Source: Paralvinella palmiformis (lineage: Eukaryota; Annelida; Polychaeta; Terebellida; Alvinellidae). Taken from it: a stretch of 64,000 nucleotides of DNA. The position numbers were made by a program, and so were the translations under genes. Positions 16,547-30,436 of the stretch are shown here, one piece after another (position 1 is the first letter of the stretch; every line of letters begins with the position of its first letter). Under the pieces are notes generated by a model. The model was not told where the DNA came from. It did no database searches and worked only from the letters and a program-made list of their open reading frames with translations. The DNA is taken from assembly GCA_025642065.1 (NCBI GenBank), contig JAODUP010000186.1, forward strand, positions 212,501 to 276,500. Direction: 5' to 3'.

Positions 16547-17056
16547 CATCATTTTCAGAGCGTTCACGTCACAAACATCCAGAGCGTAGACACCAAACAC
16601 AGAAAAAGGTCAGGTATGTTAAGTTTCAGATGTCTCTTATACAACATTTCTCTCGTTCAGATGTCAATATTGACATGTTGCCCATTCCGGATTATAACAC
16701 ATCCGGAAAGATGGATGACGACAACATGAAATTAGTATCTCCTTGTCTGGATCCACCCAGAGAGACGATATTAAGAGGAAGACATTAAAAGTGGTTCATC
16801 TGAGGAACTAAGTAGCACCGTCAATATTAAAGCCCGTCGATACTCGGCTGCCAATAATAACTTGACAATAACAGTACGACAATAACAATTTGTCAATAAC
16901 GGTCTGACAATAACAATTTGACAACAGTCCGCTAGATGGCTTATCGCCATTACATCATTATCACACGTGACGCATTAAACTGGCTCGTTATCTAGAAACC
17001 GTCAGTGATTGCGTGTGTTCGTGCGTGCGTGCGTGGGTACGTACGAGTGTGTGTGC

Positions 17057-17106
<50 letters not shown>

Positions 17107-17780
17107 GGAGGGGTGTGTGTATGTGCGTGCGCGCATGGATATGTAATTATGTACGTGTGTTTATGTGCCTGTCCGTTATGTGGCTGTCCGCTATGTGCCT
17201 GTCCACTATGTGCCTGTCCGTTTGCGGTTGTGTGTACGAACGTACGAAGCAAATATCCTATATACCAGAAACATTCACACCAATAATTATATCATACTTC
17301 AATCCCCACCCCCACACCCCACCCGCCATCCTACCTCCAGAGAATCATGGCCACCGATTCAACACAGAGAAGATGTTTGAGTACCGTATTGAGGAGAGAT
17401 TCCGGGCCTTCTTCCTCCGTCTCGGATACGTCATAAACACTAACACTAACCTGAATAAGTTGACACTACACTCACCACCGTACAACAGCACTAACCTGAA
17501 TAAACTTACACCACCATCATCATCCTCACCAAACCTACAATGTCGAACCTATCTACCTTATAAGAAGGCGACGGGATATGAAAACATCACAGAGATACTA
17601 CAAAGAGTGGACGTCGCCATTCAGGATACAGGTAACTGGCATCTGGCTGATTTTGTTTACTATCTATTTACATGTGTGTTTGTGTATATGTATTTTGAGT
17701 TACCTATAATATAATGTGTGTGTCGGTGTGCGTGTGTGTGTGTGTGCTCTCTATGTGAGTGTGCGTTTTGTGTGTGTTTA

Positions 17781-17817
<37 letters not shown>

Positions 17818-17821
17818 CGGC

Positions 17822-17860
<39 letters not shown>

Positions 17861-20800
17861 TGTAAAGTAGCCAATTAGCCATATTTTCTAGGTATATGAT
17901 TTATTTTGATAAACCTGAAGATAAAAAATTTAATATCAACTAGAATTTGATAAATGGTTGGCTGATGACGTCATAATGTGCCCCCCCCCCACTCATCAGC
18001 GTCTTATATGTTACAGTGATAGCTATGAGAAAATCCAATATGTTATTGTTTTATGGTAACATTTGTGCATATGGTAGACGAAACGGGCCAAACTATCTAG
18101 CCAAGGTAATAAGTATAAAGTAAAAGATGAAACAACCTCGGGCGTCGCCTGGAAATGGAACCCATTCATAGGCGATATATGTGTAAATAAACATTTAAAT
18201 GTTGCTGATTTACGGCCACTTGGGGGCATACGGGAGACTGAATTGGACGAACTACCTCGAAAGGTAATGCGGGAAGTGGAAGATGAAACATCCTCCACAT
18301 GTAGTCCGGCAGGGGGTTGATGAACCCAGCTGCTAACGGTGTGCGGCCAATTGCACTAACGGTTAGCCTACGGGGACGAGTAGACAGCACATATAAAACC
18401 TATCCCGACGGTCGACTGAATTCAGAGACCATCTATATTAACAGCCCAGTTAAAAAACGATTCCTTCTAATTATATTATAAATATAAGACCCATAAGTCT
18501 AAAACTACTTCCTACGTCCGGATACCATCTGGAAGGGTGTGGGGTCAGAATCCCTGCCGGCGGTAAATCCATGACAAAAACCCTACCTGCACAAAACGTC
18601 TGCTGGATTAAAATGCCGCAATTCACAGTCTACCCGTCTCAAATGTTTTGGTTCAAGCGTTTTGTTTTCACCTTTTTCATGCAATTCATTCACGAATCTA
18701 TACAACATATTCTGAAAATATTCAACCCGAAAATATTCCACACGGTCCAATTTGTTTTTACGATTACATCCAAATAAATTAAATTCGGCTTCTCTTAGAA
18801 ATACAACCTTTTTGAAATCCAACATTTTAGAAACCCAACCCTACTGGCAGCGGACGTCAGTTCTCGAAGCTGTTTTAAATGTCTCTAAATATCTCTCTCT
18901 CACGTTAACTGCATCAACAGTTTAACGAAAAGTTTATTACAAATAAATGAATCAGATTCAATTCAGATTCGTTTAGAAATTTCAGTATTTCAATTGTTTG
19001 TCTACTTACGCACACATAAAACATACGTTTATTCCTTAATACCTAAATATTGTATTATTGTCTTTTATCTGTAAACACCTAGGAATATTTTATATTTCGT
19101 TGTTAGATTACATTTACAATTCACATGACACACATCTCCTCAACAGAACATTGCAAGGGAGAGCTTTTGTCCATTTTCTTAATATGAATTTACGCCCGTG
19201 GGAGGTTTCCGATCTCTAGACGGGATTTTCCGCGAGATCATGTCCGGGAAGCACTTTTTTACTATCCTCGAAGAAGTGTGAAGTCTGTTTGTTAAGACAG
19301 GTGCCACTGTGCCTACTTTTACATGTGTACCTTTACAGCACGGTGTCATTTAAATCCCAAATACAGCAAAGCTTCTATTTGAAACCAAGGTCTTTTTCAT
19401 TTGTTTTATTCCCGCAACCAGACGTGTATTTATCCAATATGATGTGTCATAATGTGTCACCATACGTCATCTTTTGTCATCATACGTCATCAACTCATCG
19501 AAGAGCATAATTTGTTCTAACCCCGTTGCTCGGTCTGTAATCTACAATAATCCGTCCTTCATCGACGTCCAGCCAGTGGCCCGTCGATAGTTTCAAACCG
19601 AGAAGCTTCCGGATATTACCTCTGAGCCACAATCACTTCAGTGTTTACGGGACTACGAATAAAATCTTTCTGTCCCCACTCCGCACTCTATATGATAAAG
19701 ATGATGATGATGATGATGATGATGACGATTATGATGATGGTGGTGGTGATGGTGGTGGTGATGGTGGATTCATGTCGTACAAACATTTACGAAGAAAAAA
19801 TATTACCCTCTCTCCTTCTCGCCCAGGCCGCTTCCACGTGTTCTTCCATTATCTCAGTTGCTAACTAAACATATAAAACGTAATAATCTGTGGAGATTTC
19901 AACCGAACCGTGCTTCGACACAGTGTGTTGGTCGACTGATTGACACGGATCATGTAATCGGCGGATAAAATAATAAAAGTCCTATACTGGCCACGTGACC
20001 GGAAGAGACCAACAAGCTGTCTGGGTAATGTGATATATCGCGATAGTATACTAAACATTATTATTGAGATCAATCTCAAACTACAGAACAAAGGGGTAGA
20101 AATATAATCCTCCATGATAAAACCATTAACTTATTATCACTTAAGTCTTCTTTTCTTTCGCTTGTTGACTAATTATGTTTTTGGTAACTGTTGATACACG
20201 TTGTTATGGTCTATTTGAGTGCGCCGCGCTGCCCGACGTTAAATGGCGCTGCCGTCTCCACTGAATTATTTAAAATAAAGGGGGACGTTAAAACCCTCTG
20301 ACGACGTAAAACACTCTTGCAGTGACCACCCTCAGGGTATTTCGGCTCCATCTTTCGGCTCCATCTTTCAGTACTTCTCCCCTGTGAGAGGTGGGGCGGG
20401 GGAGGTTTCTCAACCACTCCAACATAGAGGCTGGGTCGAATAAGCGACAGCCTGGGGATTCTCCCCGAACAACAAAACAAACAAACAAACAACACCTCTG
20501 ATTTCAGCACTCGATGTGCCTGTTTGGGTCACTTCGCCCGTAGTCCACATTAGTCTAGCCTCTACCCATTGACCAGTTCGGTGTCCCTAACAGAAGTCAA
20601 AAATACCAACCCCCTCCCACTACTTCAAGGGGGCACCTCCGTGCTCTAATTGGTAGCGCGTTGGACCACAGATCACTGCCACCTGAGTTCGAATATTGGT
20701 GTGGACATATCTGGGGTGTGTTTCATCTTTGACTTCGCTTCATTACCTTTGGAGGTCGCTCGGCCCATTTAGCCTACCACGTGCACAAAAGTGGCCGTAA

Positions 20801-22840
20801 AACATCAATCATATACAGCATCATCATCATCATCATCGCCCACTCCTTCATTCATCAGATTCAATCGATTTTCGATTAAGTAGTATTTTAAAAAAAAGGT
20901 AATATAAATATTAGTCGTCTCCTATCACATACCTTGATGACACATCTAGCCAATTTTAGACCCGGAATCAATCGGGTGTCAGATATGATGGGTAAGGTTT
21001 ACCTTGTCTTATCTGTCTGTCATATCATGATGTGCGTCTGCAATCATCCCACACCATCTACTATTTGCTTGTCTTTTCTCACCAAACATTATCGTATCTG
21101 GTCTCGGCCAGGTCCTGTCTTATCCGATCTCGCCCTGTATCATCGTAGCTGATCGTATATGTTCATATCTCGTCTTCTCTTGTCTCGTCTTATCCCCTAT
21201 CATCACCCGTGACGTACAGGTGCTCGCGTCTTTCACGTCGAGACAGTGCCGATGCCTGAATGGATAACGAAGCCGGAGCTCTGCGAGAAGGGCGAGAGGA
21301 CGTTCTTCGATGGCGAATGGTACTTTGTAGCCGACCAAGATGGCAACGAGAGAGGGCCCTATAGATATACCCTTATCTATGCAATCAGGTAAATGATGGA
21401 CTAGCCACTATCTGGGTGTGTGTGTGGGGGGGAGCCTGTAGATAGAGAGAAAAACTCGGCACTCGGCAATCTGATGTACTCAACTATGAAGTCGAGGTTC
21501 GGGGATTTGCGCCCCGTTTCGTGCTCAACCGAGTATCATAACGTATGCAGCGGCTTCCGAGCTCAGAGACTAATTTCTCGGCTCACAACGCGGGGAGGTC
21601 TATTGGCGTTCTTCCTCGTTGTTGGCTGTATGTCAAGGAGCCTGTCAGGACTTTAATTTCTTATGGCAATTGAGTGAATCAATCGATCGATCGATCGTTC
21701 AGTTAATAAATCAACCAATCGACTTAATTCGAGAAGTGAACAGTGCATAGTATAATATATTTTAGTTACTAATTTGTTATAATATCTGACTGTACATTTC
21801 TCCAAGATGGGGACATACAAGTTAAGCAGATGTCCTATTCACATAGAGGAACAGAATGGAAATTCTATATAAAAACAAAATGGTGATGGTGATGATGATG
21901 ATGATGATAATAATAATAATAATAATAACAACAACAACAACAACAACACAACTTCCATATAGTCATTAATGCTAGTGATAAAACAGAAGAATAACTGGGT
22001 CAATGTTATTGTACGTAATATTTTTGTCTAAATATATTCTTTACCAAATAAAAAATAGAACAAACAAACATAAAATGTAAAATGGTTGCTTGCAACAATG
22101 AAAGGTTTTGTTCTTGTCGTTGTTTCCGATCATTTGTTGATGAATTATGCAATAGTACATGGATTTTGTATGATTTGGCCCAACCACTGTACTAGGTGTG
22201 CTACTTTTCTTTTCGAGGATATTGACGCTGTAGAAGTTTGTTATTATTATTATTATTATTAATCTTGTTGTTTTTATTGTTGTCGTTTTCAATAACAGCC
22301 TCAGTTCAGACAGAGAGCTTCATAGAAACAAATTCCCCATGCGTGTTACCAGGTATTAAAATATGACCTGGTGACCTGTTCAACGTCAAGTACACGTTGT
22401 GCGATTGCTATAACTCAGTGCCCGTACTGTCGCAGACATAATGCCGATTATAGCTAGATTTCTATTAGTATCCCATCAATTTGTCTATATTTACCATCAT
22501 GAGACGAAATGATGCTTCTAACATACACCCCTCCCCGGGTATAATTTATTTTCTGTAATAAACACTAATATATTAAAATCTATTTTTTGGGGGGGGGGGT
22601 ATTGGGGCGGGGGGAGATTGCCATACGTAATATGCACATGACATGTTTTCGCGTTGAAGATACTATCTCTATCGTTGTTCGGTTATGATCGTCCGTGTAG
22701 TGTACGTAGTAAAGGCAGTACGATTCGCCATAATCCGAATGTCTCCCTATTTCAGAGTGTATTACGAAGGTCTTCCACCAGATTACGACGTTCCACGGAA
22801 ACCATCGACCAAAAGAAGACATTGTTGTTTAATCTTGTGA
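8413..22840 (+). CDS. Spliced gene for an unfamiliar repeated-domain protein with a C-terminal CaaX motif
   Basis: Exons by splice motif and phase: 8413-8583, about 9014-9131 (ends uncertain), about 9245-9315 (start uncertain), 12109-12275, 12914-13090, 15078-15193, 16559-16613, 17341-17631, 21220-21388, 22756-22840 (stop TGA). From 12109 onward every junction is GT-AG and keeps frame. The protein contains diverged copies of one unit: a helix-like stretch (ANKWLRQFY, ETLDKINTKLI, LFTKAAEWIKHNP, EILQRVDVAIQ), then a V-x-N/C-x-E/Q-T/S-V strand (LVSCETV, VICTESV, VTNIQSV, VFHVETV), then an aromatic strand (FRIWYR, FIRLYYLK, YAIRVYY). The C-terminus is KRRHCCLIL: basic residues plus a CaaX box with X=Leu, which by known prenyltransferase preference suggests geranylgeranylation and membrane attachment. 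I recognise no named family. The 5' end is not located; roughly 480 residues are visible. Confidence 0.65.
8660..8992 (+). mobile_element. tRNA-headed SINE (family E) with (TAA)n tail
   Basis: An A box (GATGGCGCAGTGGTTAGGGC) and B box (GGGTTCGAATCC) at 8668-8735 are followed by about 200 bp of unrelated body and a (TAA)n run at 8937-8980. It sits inside the first visible intron of the repeated-domain gene and stops just before the ATTTTAG acceptor-like motif. It is not a stand-alone tRNA, because no 3' acceptor strand pairs with the start. Confidence 0.65.
9549..9606. repeat. (TA)n(GA)n microsatellite
   Basis: TA run followed by a GA run inside an intron. A similar TA tract lies at 9856-9892 and a (GT)n tract at 9933-9970. 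Confidence 0.9.
10278..10833. mobile_element. hAT-like MITE, copy 1 (556 bp), with 8-bp target-site duplication
   Basis: Terminal inverted repeats of about 26 bp: the left end begins CAGTGACCTGAAAGAAAAC and the right end reads GTTTTCTTTCAGGTCAATG. TGCACACT flanks both sides (10270-10277 and 10834-10841), a perfect 8-bp target-site duplication. CA-type ends and 8-bp duplications are typical of hAT transposons. There is no open frame, so it is non-autonomous. The second copy is at 38012-38536. Confidence 0.85.
11680..11985. repeat. GT/GC-rich simple repeats in intron
   Basis: Two clusters of (GT)n and (GTGC)n-type repeats around 11680-11800 and 11895-11978. Frames across them are translated repeats, not genes. 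Confidence 0.85.
12293..12617. repeat. (GGAC)n array decaying into (GACA)n
   Basis: About 19 near-perfect GGAC units at 12293-12370, then TGAC and degenerate GACA/GATA units, ending in a G homopolymer at 12606-12616. It begins 17 bp after the donor of the exon ending at 12275. Confidence 0.95.
13263..13470 (+). repeat. About 48-bp tandem repeat, 4 units
   Basis: Units begin CGTATACAAATGGGTCTTAC and end TTTAAACATTATTTAAA. The third is longer, with an insertion, and the fourth is cut by the SINE at 13474. It is intronic. Confidence 0.85.
13474..13629 (+). mobile_element. SINE family A, 3'-truncated
   Basis: Head (CTCCGTGGTCAAATAGGTAG), B box GAGTTCGAATC and most of the body. It stops at CTACCATGCGCA without a tail. 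Confidence 0.85.
13736..13810 (-). mobile_element. tRNA-like SINE head, minus orientation
   Basis: On the minus strand it reads GGTAGTGCGCGTAGCTCGG, then GGTTCGAATCCCTGCC, a recognisable A-box/B-box pair. The immediate 5' flank is SINE A debris. It is probably part of another SINE rather than a tRNA gene. Confidence 0.5.
14313..14369. repeat. (CA)n(TA)n microsatellite
   Basis: CA run followed by TA run in the intron between the exons at 12914 and 15078. Confidence 0.9.
14851..15027 (+). repeat. 18-bp minisatellite with internal dyad, 10 units
   Basis: Ten diverged units of GGTCGCCATGACCTAATT, each holding the near-palindrome GGTC-GCCAT-GACC. It ends 50 bp before the exon at 15078. More diverged half-units (for example GGTCATGATGACC at 14773) occur just upstream. 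Confidence 0.85.
15374..15413. repeat. (TA)n microsatellite
   Basis: TA run in the intron between exons 15078-15193 and 16559-16613. The rest of that intron holds no recognised element apart from a (GT)n tract at 15850-15873. Confidence 0.9.
16483..16544 (+). repeat. (CT)n(TA)n microsatellite directly upstream of an acceptor
   Basis: The CT run (16483-16508) and TA run (16509-16544) lie immediately before CCCATCATTTTCAG and the exon at 16559, so the simple repeat supplies the pyrimidine-rich part of the splice acceptor. Confidence 0.85.
17056..17106. repeat. (CT)n(TA)n microsatellite
   Basis: CT then TA run in the intron before the exon at 17341. A short repeat of TGTGCCTGTCCGCTATG-type units follows at 17165-17225. 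Confidence 0.85.
17783..17862. repeat. (TA)n-(GC)-(GT)n microsatellite
   Basis: TA run, then a GC-rich step, then GT run in the long intron 17632-21219. Confidence 0.9.
18050..18160 (-). mobile_element. SINE family A, old diverged copy
   Basis: On the minus strand it keeps the order GATGTTTCATCTTTTAC, GGTAATG-like motif, GGGCC and CATATGCACAAATG found in family A, with many substitutions. Confidence 0.5.
18195..18375 (-). mobile_element. SINE family A-related copy with different head
   Basis: Minus-strand body resembles family A (TTTCATCTTCCACTTCCCG, then GGCCGTAAATC). The head is a tRNA-like stretch around 18300-18370 carrying a GGGTTCATCAACCC-like B-box remnant. No exon is seen in the rest of the intron to 20228. 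Confidence 0.45.
20229..20495 (+). mobile_element. SINE family C, 5'-truncated, (AAAC)n tail
   Basis: Body from ACGTTAAATGGCGCTGCCGT through GGGGATTCTCCCCGAACAAC and a CAAA/AAAC tail. It matches the fuller copy at 60541-60905, but with an extra repeat of TTTCGGCTCCATC. Confidence 0.85.
20631..20838 (+). mobile_element. SINE family A, near full length
   Basis: GGGCACCTCCGTGCTCTAATTGG head, B box GAGTTCGAATA, body and (ATC)n tail, inside the intron before the exon at 21220. Confidence 0.9.
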
Positions 22841-26582
<3,742 letters not shown>

Positions 26583-26900
26583 TCATCTTCGTACTATACA
26601 TACCATCGTCCCACAGAAGTTCGTATCACCGTGACACCTATCAGGCAAGTGGGCACAGAGTCTACAGACATAGTGCCAAATGAATGGCTTGACACTGCCC
26701 CAGATGTACTCCCTGACCTCTCCACCGGGAAGTTTCACTCTGATATGTGGCTCGTCTGAGTTCTGTTTGCCGAGGCCACCGAGTGCTCCCGCTATACCGA
26801 GACCGATACTAGATCGTGCTTCTATTATAGGGAGGCTTAACTGTAACGCTATCAGGCTCAGCATAAACGGGACGGCTACCACTCTGACATACCAGGTCAT
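26583..26900 (-). CDS. Small secreted cysteine-containing protein, 105 aa, unknown family
   Basis: Complete frame from ATG (26900) to TGA. An acceptor-like TTTTACCCTAACAG abuts the ATG, so a 5' non-coding exon upstream is likely. The N-terminus has a classical signal peptide: a short charged start, hydrophobic core VVAVPFMLSLIALQLSL, and a plausible cleavage after PIIEA near residue 28. The mature part has a Gly/Leu-rich segment (GLGIAGALGGLG), a segment RVKLPGGEVREYIWG, then a cysteine cluster C-x2-C-x6-C-x6-C-x4-C close to the end, finishing IVRR. The number of cysteines is odd (five), which would leave one free or make an inter-chain bond. I do not recognise the family. It could be a peptide precursor, a matrix protein or an immune effector. 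Codon use looks coding and there are no frame breaks. Confidence 0.65.
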   Translation of the reverse strand: MTWYVRVVAVPFMLSLIALQLSLPIIEARSSIGLGIAGALGGLGKQNSDEPHIRVKLPGGEVREYIWGSVKPFIWHYVCRLCAHLPDRCHGDTNFCGTMVCIVRR

Positions 26901-26917
26901 CTGTTAGGGTAAAACAT

Positions 26918-26920
<3 letters not shown>

Positions 26921-26965
<45 letters not shown>

Positions 26966-27436
26966 TATATTTAATAAAGCGTCCTTACTAGCAGGAGCCA
27001 TTCAAAGGCGCTTCCCAAATAATATATAATATAATAATACCCCAAATATTATGTCTGTAAAAACCCTGTAATGATTTAAAAGATAATAATTATTTATCTG
27101 TGAAAGTGACCTTAAATAGGTGTGTTTTTAGAAGAGATTTAAAATTGTCAAGAGACGACGCAATTTTAATATCTGCCGGCAACATATTTCACAAAGTGGG
27201 GGCTGCAACAATAAACGTACAATCACCATATGATTTGAGCCGAGACACTGGCACCTGCAATAGTGTCTGACTGGATGACCTGAGTTTTCGGGATGATTTT
27301 CTAATGAAACCAGTTCACACAGGTATTCTGGCGCCATATCATTAATAGATTTATAAGTTATTAATAGAATCTTAAAATGGATACGCTGTCTAACAGGTAG
27401 CCAATGTAGTTTTTGAAGAATTGGGGTGATATGATC
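26921..27436 (-). mobile_element. LINE 3' end, minus orientation, with (TTA)n tail
   Basis: Reverse-complement copy of the 3' part of the LINE at 27437-28853. It contains the (TAA)n tail at 26922-26964, the CTTTGAATGGCTCCTGCTAG motif (minus strand), and the MAPEYLCELVS-type end of the reverse transcriptase region at 27128-27337. It meets the other copy head to head at about 27436. Confidence 0.85.
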
Positions 27437-28812
27437 TTATCTAAAGTTATAGAAAGTGCAGTTGCTTTCCATCTAAATAAATATTTAATTAATAATAACC
27501 TTAACAAATCACTACAGTCTGCCTATAAAAGTCGTCACAGCACTGAAATAGCCTTGGTTCGGGTGAAAACTGATATTATGAGTAATACTTGTTCTTCTGG
27601 ACCTGTCTACTGCATTTGATACAGTTGACCATAATGTACTTTTCTCTAGGTTAAAAGACATGTTTGGTCTGTCAGATAAAGTACTTGAATGGTTTAGATC
27701 CTATCTGGAACAACGCTCCCAGAGAGTGTCTGTTCATCGTATTTTATCTGACATTCAGTTTTTGTTATCTGATGTACCACTCAGGTTCAGTTCTTGGTCC
27801 TCTAGGTCCCCAATGTATACCCATTTCGCAGCGATATGGGGTTAAATATCACTTGTATGACACGCAGCTGTATATATTACTGGATCCTGACAATGAGTTA
27901 AATTTCTCCTCTTCCTTGAAGAATTTAGAACATTGTATTGCTGATATTCGGCTTTGGATGACTCAAAATCTTCTAAAACTAAATGATAATAAAACCAATA
28001 TTATATATTTGGCATCATCACGTTGTGTTAAATCCTTAAAGACACCAGCATTACAGATGGGTGCATCTTTGATTACCCCTAATGGGTCAGTAAAAAATCT
28101 AGGGTTATTTTTCACCAGTATATTAACATGCATGAACATGTCACATCAGTATGCCGAGATGCCTACTACCATCTTAAGAAAATCCACTGTTTAAAAGCAT
28201 TCTTGACACAAGAATCACTTGTAACTGTAGTTCATGCCTTTGCTACATCCCGTATAGACTATTGTAACTCCCTGTTATATGGCATACCTGATTATAACAT
28301 TAATCGCCTTCAGCGAATTCAGAATAGTGCAGCTCGCATTGTAACAAATACTAGAAAATATGATCATATCACCCCAATTCTTTCAAAAATTACATTGGCT
28401 ACCCGTAAGACAGCGTATCCATTTCAAGATTTTATTAATAACTTATAAATCTATTTATGATATGGCGCCAGAATACCTGTGTGAACTGGTGTCCATTAGA
28501 AAATCATCCCGAAAACTCAGGTCATCCAGTCAGATACTATTGCAGGTGCCAGTGTCTCGGCTCAAGTATATGGTGATTGTGCATTTAGTGTTACAGCCCC
28601 CACTTTGTGGAACAGGTTGCTGGGAGATACTAGAAATGCGTTGTCTCTTGAAAATCTTTTCTAAAAACACACCTTTGACAGATAAATAATTATTATCTTT
28701 TAAATCACTTACAGGGCTTTTACAGACATTATTTCGGGTATTATTAAATTACATATTGATTGTACAGCGCCTTTGAATGGCTCCTGCTAGTAAGGGCGCT
28801 TTATTAAATATA

Positions 28813-28853
<41 letters not shown>
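27437..28853 (+). pseudogene. Decayed non-LTR retrotransposon reverse transcriptase (CR1/jockey-like) with (ATT)n tail
   Basis: Translated pieces in several frames give the usual order for a LINE reverse transcriptase. Seen are an N-terminal palm motif (LSKVIESAV, then QSAYKSRHSTEIALVRV), the stretch giving [11 protein letters not shown] with one frame change near 27605, [20 protein letters not shown], the region where the catalytic box is expected (YHLYDTQLYI in place of the usual Y-A-D-D), LNDNKTNIIYLASS, then the C-terminal SRIDYCNSLLYGIPD, LHWLPVRQRIHFKIL and MAPEYLCEL. Frameshifts near 27605, 27840, 28190 and 28385 and the missing catalytic aspartates show it is dead. No endonuclease region is present (5'-truncated at the inverted junction). 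The tail is (ATT)n at 28814-28853. Confidence 0.9.
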
Positions 28854-28887
28854 GCATATTATCATCAGCAGCAGCAACATCCCTATA

Positions 28888-28888
28888 G

Positions 28889-28938
<50 letters not shown>
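28888..28938. repeat. (TAA)n microsatellite
   Basis: Seventeen TAA units, 35 bp beyond the (ATT)n tail of the LINE, in opposite polarity. Confidence 0.95.
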
Positions 28939-29476
28939 TTTCAAAGCAGGACCTGAGGGGATTTTAAGTGGTTGAAATTTCCATCCAATGCCTTTAAAAA
29001 AGGTAATAGAGGAATTTTTTATATATACGTCACTCATGTTTAAATGACCCTCCTACCGGCAACCCAGGAGAGTCGTTGACCTTATACCTGCCTAACGAAG
29101 GATATAGGAAATCGAGGAACTCAAGAATCCCTAATCACTTTCCAAATCCCGGACTGATAGCACCAGCAACGACGGCAACGACAACAACAGCAACAACGAC
29201 GACAAGAATAATAACCCAATTAATGGTTTCCAGATATAAGTTCATATCCGAGAAATTATAAACCAATTAAAAGTATGGACTTCAAGTAAATACCACGTCT
29301 GTCATAGTTAATGAGTTGTCTTATATGACCCCCCCCCCCCCCGGTATGTTATAGTTAATGACCCGTTGTATATGTGTGTAATAATTAGTGTTGCCCGTGA
29401 AAATATCAATTATTAATATATCAGGGGGTCGGAATAAACGATAAACATTGTACATAACATAAGCAAATACATCAAT

Positions 29477-29805
29477 TGATACTATACCTTGTCTACTTTC
29501 TAATGATACTATTTCTCGTTTACATCCTGATGATACTATACCTCGTTTACTTTGTGATGATACTCTACCCTGTTTACTTCCTGATGATATTCTACGTCGT
29601 TTACTTCCTGATGATACTCTACCTCGTTTACTTCTTGATGATACTATACCCTATATACTTTCTGCTGATATTATATATAATTTACTTCCTGGTGATACTA
29701 CACCTTGTTTACTTCCTGGTGATACTACACCTTGTTTACTTCCTGATGATACTATACCTTGTTTACTTCCTGATGATACTATACCTTGTTTACTTCCTGA
29801 TGAGT
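29477..29805. repeat. 27-bp minisatellite, about 12 units
   Basis: Unit ATGATACTATACCTTGTTTACTTCCTG. Because 27 is a multiple of three, it reads open on both strands (9-residue repeats YLVYFLMIL on plus, SSGSKQGIV on minus). Neither frame has gene context. Confidence 0.9.
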
Positions 29806-30145
29806 AATTATATTGTCTAAGATCGGCTGTATTCTCCACGTTTTATCAACTTTGTGCCGATCCCGGTAGCGACACCTTTGATTGACGATGTTGGTAAGGT
29901 TGTTCTGGATTCTGATAAGGAAGTCCTTATATTTATACGTCGATCCAGACAAACATTCGGACACGTGCTCGCTACGCACTCGTCGAATAACTGTCTGGGG
30001 AGACCACTCACCCTTACGGACGGGGTACCCTTAGTTTACTGGACCGATCAGAGCTGAACGAGTCGTTGAAGGAAACCCTCCCCCTCCTCCACAAAAGATA
30101 CAACCTGTTCTAAAGACAGACGTTTAGAAGTATTTTTTCTTAGGA

Positions 30146-30436
30146 AAATAGTATCAGTACTACAACGTTTACTAGTAAAATTAGTATCAGTGCCACAACA
30201 TTTACAAGTTAAAAATAGTATCAGTGCCACAACATTTAAAAGTAAAAATAGTATCAAGGCCACAACATTTACAAGTAAAAATAGTATTAGTACTACAACA
30301 TTTACAAGTAAAAATAGTATCTGTACTACAATATTTACAAGTAAAAATAGTATTAGTACTACAACATTTACAAGTAAAAATAGTATCCGTACTACAACAT
30401 TTACAAATAAAAAATGGTATCAGTGCTACAACATTA
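30146..30436. repeat. 33-bp minisatellite, about 9 units
   Basis: Unit around AGTACTACAACATTTACAAGTAAAAATAGTATC, with most variation at the GTA/ATC positions. It reads as 11-residue repeats in two frames but has no gene context. From 30437 to 31300 I see no gene or known repeat. Confidence 0.9.
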
